A stretch of DNA of 64,000 nt from Pseudodonghicola xiamenensis DSM 18339 (GTDB taxonomy: Bacteria; Pseudomonadota; Alphaproteobacteria; Rhodobacterales; Rhodobacteraceae), in NCBI RefSeq assembly GCF_000429365.1, contig NZ_AUBS01000002.1:124001-188000 (forward strand). Reading direction: 5' to 3'. Each line of letters starts with the position of its first letter. Position 1 is the first letter of the stretch. Shown here in pieces: positions 62,062 to 64,000 of this stretch. The position numbers and the translations under genes are program-made. The notes below the pieces were generated by a model. The model had not been told where the DNA came from. It saw only the letters and a list, made by a program, of their open reading frames with translations, and ran no database searches.

Positions 62062-62803
62062 TTGCAATCTCCTCCTTTTGCAAGATGCGGTAGTGGTAGG
62101 CCCCCACTACAGACATTCCGAGAGAGGAATACAAGGCATTCGCCCCGACATTCGCACGGGTACAGACCACCGAAAGCGTATGGGCGCCATTGGCCCGCGC
62201 CCAGAAGGCGGCGCCGCGCATCATCCATCTGGCCAGCCCCTGCTTGCGCTGATGCGGCAGTATTTCCAGCGCGTGCAACATGGCAATGCCGTCGTGGATC
62301 GCCACGAAGGCCGCGCCGCCCGGCTTGTCATTGAAGCGGGCCAGCAGCCCGGTCTTGGGGCCCTGCGCCCGCTCCATCACCGCCAGCCGCGCCGGGCCGA
62401 CCCCACCCTCGGCCCAGATCTCGCGCATGATCTCCAAGGGCTCCCAGACCTGCAATACGGTGACCCGGGGCACAGGAATATCCGTCAACGTCTCGACCGG
62501 CGCGGCATAGGCCTGAACCGGATCCATCACCTGATAGCCGCGCGCCGCCAGCATCTGATCGAGCATCTCGTCGCCCGGACGGATCATGAACAAGAGGCGC
62601 TGATCCAAAGCCCGCATGCCTTCTTCGGCGCGCGCGATATCGGCCTCGGTCACCGGCCCCATGGCCGAGGTCGCCGAGACCCGGCTGCCGCCGCCCAGCC
62701 CCTGCCGCAGCAGCCAGGGGCCATCGTGGATATAGCGCGCCGCCGGCCAGGTGCCGTCGACAGTGGCGAAAAGCCAAGGCGCCACGGCCTCAGCCGCCGC
62801 CAT
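62054..62803 (-). CDS. GNAT family N-acetyltransferase
   Basis: A 249-aa protein with the acetyltransferase domain in its second half. The acetyl-CoA loop is MLHALEILPHQRKQGLARWMMRGAAFWA (about 178-205), followed by VCTRANVGANALYSSLGMSVVGAYHYR. The N-terminal half is specific to this family. The ATG shares one base with the stop of the MoCF-domain gene; a GTG one codon earlier is possible. Substrate unknown. Confidence 0.9.
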   Translation of the reverse strand: MAAAEAVAPWLFATVDGTWPAARYIHDGPWLLRQGLGGGSRVSATSAMGPVTEADIARAEEGMRALDQRLLFMIRPGDEMLDQMLAARGYQVMDPVQAYAAPVETLTDIPVPRVTVLQVWEPLEIMREIWAEGGVGPARLAVMERAQGPKTGLLARFNDKPGGAAFVAIHDGIAMLHALEILPHQRKQGLARWMMRGAAFWARANGAHTLSVVCTRANVGANALYSSLGMSVVGAYHYRILQKEEIASD

Positions 62804-63525
62804 CACAGACCGACCTCGCGCGCCAGACGGGTCATCGCGGCGTCGATCTGCGGGCCTTCGGTGCCGCGGATGACAATATTGGTGCCATAGACCCCGTCCT
62901 TCTGGAACGGGTAGGAGCCGATGGAGAGATCGGGGAAATCGGCGGCGAGCGCTGCCAGCGGTGTGGCGATCTCGCCCTCGCCGCGCAGCAGGCGCAGGCT
63001 TTGCGACAACAGCGGCGCGCCGCCGGTCAGATGCGGCAATACGCTGGCAACCATCGCCTCGAACACCGTCGGCACGCCAGCCATCACATGGACGTTGCCG
63101 ATGGTGAACCCCGGCGCGGTCGACACCGGATTGTCGATCAGCGCGGCACCGTCCGGGATCCGCGCCATGCGCAGGCGGGCCTCGTTCAACTCCGCCCCGG
63201 TCTTGGCATAATGGGCGGCCAGCAGCGCACGGGCATCGTCGCGCACCGAAATCGGCGTATCGAAGGCGGCGGCGATACTGTCGGCGGTGATGTCGTCATG
63301 CGTCGGCCCAATGCCACCGCTGGTGAAGACATGATCATAGGCCGCGGACAGCGCGAGCACGGCGGCGACGATGGTGTCGCGCTCATCGCCCACGACGCGA
63401 ACTTCCTTCAGGTCTATGCCCTGCCTGGTCAGCTCCCCGGCGAGGAAATACATGTTGGAATCGCGGGTCCGCCCCGAAAGGATCTCGTCCCCGATCACAA
63501 GCATGGCTGCGGTTGGATTGCCCAT
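62803..63525 (-). CDS. Competence/damage-inducible protein A-like MoCF-domain protein (CinA N-terminal type)
   Basis: A 240-aa protein consisting of the molybdopterin-binding (MoCF) fold: AAMLVIGDEILSGRTRDSN at the N-terminus, TSGGIGPTHDDIT, and a GNVHVMAGVPTVFEAMV segment. The nicotinamide-nucleotide amidase (CinA C-terminal) domain is absent, so it is likely a nucleotide pyrophosphatase-like enzyme. It is first in an operon with the GNAT, peroxidase and OmpA genes. The ATG at 63525 fits the family start. Confidence 0.93.
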   Translation of the reverse strand: MGNPTAAMLVIGDEILSGRTRDSNMYFLAGELTRQGIDLKEVRVVGDERDTIVAAVLALSAAYDHVFTSGGIGPTHDDITADSIAAAFDTPISVRDDARALLAAHYAKTGAELNEARLRMARIPDGAALIDNPVSTAPGFTIGNVHVMAGVPTVFEAMVASVLPHLTGGAPLLSQSLRLLRGEGEIATPLAALAADFPDLSIGSYPFQKDGVYGTNIVIRGTEGPQIDAAMTRLAREVGL

Positions 63526-63586
63526 GGTATCCGTCCCTTGCTGCGCGGTCTTGAAGGGCCGCGCCGGCAGGTATAGGCCGGGTTTC

Positions 63587-64000
63587 ATGCGCTTTCCAAC
63601 CCCTCTCGTCCCCGCCCGGCTGATCCGACGTTACAAACGGTTCCTGGCCGACTGCCGACTGGAGGACGGGCGCGAGGTGACCGCCCATTGCGCCAACCCC
63701 GGGTCGATGATGGGTCTGGCGGAGCCGGAGATGAAAATCTGGCTGGAGCCCAACGACGACCCGAAGAAAAAGCTGAAATACGGCTGGCGATTGGTCGATC
63801 ACGAGAACGGCCATTTCACCGGCGTCGATACCTCGGTCCCCAATCGCGCCCTGAAGGCGGCCCTTGAGGCAGGCGAGGTTCCTGGCCTTGAGGCCCCTGT
63901 GGTACGGCCGGAAGTGAAATACGGCGAAAACAGCCGGGTAGATTTCCTGCTGTCCGGCGCCGGGCAGGACACCTATGTCGAGGTCAAATCGGTGACGCTG
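63587..64000 (+). CDS. sfsA: Sugar fermentation stimulation protein homologue (partial, cut by window end)
   Basis: The first 138 codons of SfsA, starting MRFPTPLVPARLIRRYKRFL. HCANPGSMMGL and the acidic VDFLLSG...YVEVKSVTL match the family, which carries a restriction-endonuclease-like core and binds DNA. The C-terminal part lies past base 64000. It is divergent from the MoCF-domain gene by 61 bp. The molecular role is not well defined. Confidence 0.94.
   Translation, partial: MRFPTPLVPARLIRRYKRFLADCRLEDGREVTAHCANPGSMMGLAEPEMKIWLEPNDDPKKKLKYGWRLVDHENGHFTGVDTSVPNRALKAALEAGEVPGLEAPVVRPEVKYGENSRVDFLLSGAGQDTYVEVKSVTL

Overview
The window is 64 kb of gene-dense, high-GC bacterial chromosome. Gene content and protein style point to an alphaproteobacterium of the Rhodobacteraceae/Paracoccaceae (Rhodobacterales). 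Supporting signs are a TauR/Tpa taurine module, an N-terminally extended RnpA in an rpmH-rnpA-yidD block, a UvrC-PgsA pair, a MaoC-type hydratase/phosphotransacetylase fusion next to fabI and phaB, and GC-rich intergenic repeats carrying a TTTTTCTGGCT...AAATATCCC core. I see no phage, transposase, CRISPR array or rRNA. One tRNA (Arg, anticodon ACG) is present. Genes run in short operons on both strands, often with 1-13 nt overlaps.

Layout. 0-5.8 kb (- strand): pgsA (cut by the window edge), uvrC, a pteridine-reductase-like SDR, a Ca2+/Na+ antiporter, a small zinc-ribbon membrane protein and an S49 peptidase. 5.9-11.2 kb: a CoxG-like protein, a DMT exporter, and a XRE-cupin regulator divergent from gabT-gabD (GABA to succinate). 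11.3-14.3 kb (-): hydratase-Pta fusion, fabI, phaB. 14.7-20.6 kb: a DedA-PAP2-LssY fusion protein, tRNA-Arg, and an operon of a TVP38 membrane protein, a disulfide flavoprotein and an orphan histidine kinase. 20.9-21.7 kb: rpmH-rnpA-yidD with no yidC following. 21.9-26.1 kb: lone pxpA, taurine aminotransferase tpa, and an amidase.

26.3-35.9 kb holds the most interesting locus. A six-gene - strand operon encodes a binding protein, a fused permease, an ATPase, an MBL-fold hydrolase, a histidine phosphatase and a HAD phosphatase. It diverges from a DeoR regulator, which is followed by a periplasmic 5'-nucleotidase. Sequences matching the Pho box (7-bp CTGTCAT-like units every 11 bp) lie upstream of both the transporter operon and the nucleotidase. 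I read the locus as a phosphate-starvation system that liberates, imports and dephosphorylates an organophosphate; the substrate is unknown.

36-45.9 kb: an ArsR-controlled YraQ/ArsP-like permease, a MocR regulator (probable TauR) whose promoter carries the same direct repeats as the tpa promoter 14.5 kb away, dapA, a lytic transglycosylase, a DMT exporter, mnmD with a divergent FAD oxidase (a probable split MnmC), a VOC protein and an FMN reductase. 46-56.4 kb: an OmpA-like lipoprotein, a WYL regulator with a small divergent gene, an AraC-Ogt fusion, a serine hydrolase, a DUF4336-like protein, nth, a PfkB kinase and a GNAT in an overlapping operon, a small lipoprotein, rppH, a FadH-like reductase, and two small ABM/NIPSNAP proteins with a divergent ArsR-type regulator. 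57.6-64 kb: two LysR regulators, a class D beta-lactamase, an OmpA-domain protein, a CMD-type peroxidase, a GNAT, a CinA-like MoCF-domain protein and the 5' end of sfsA.
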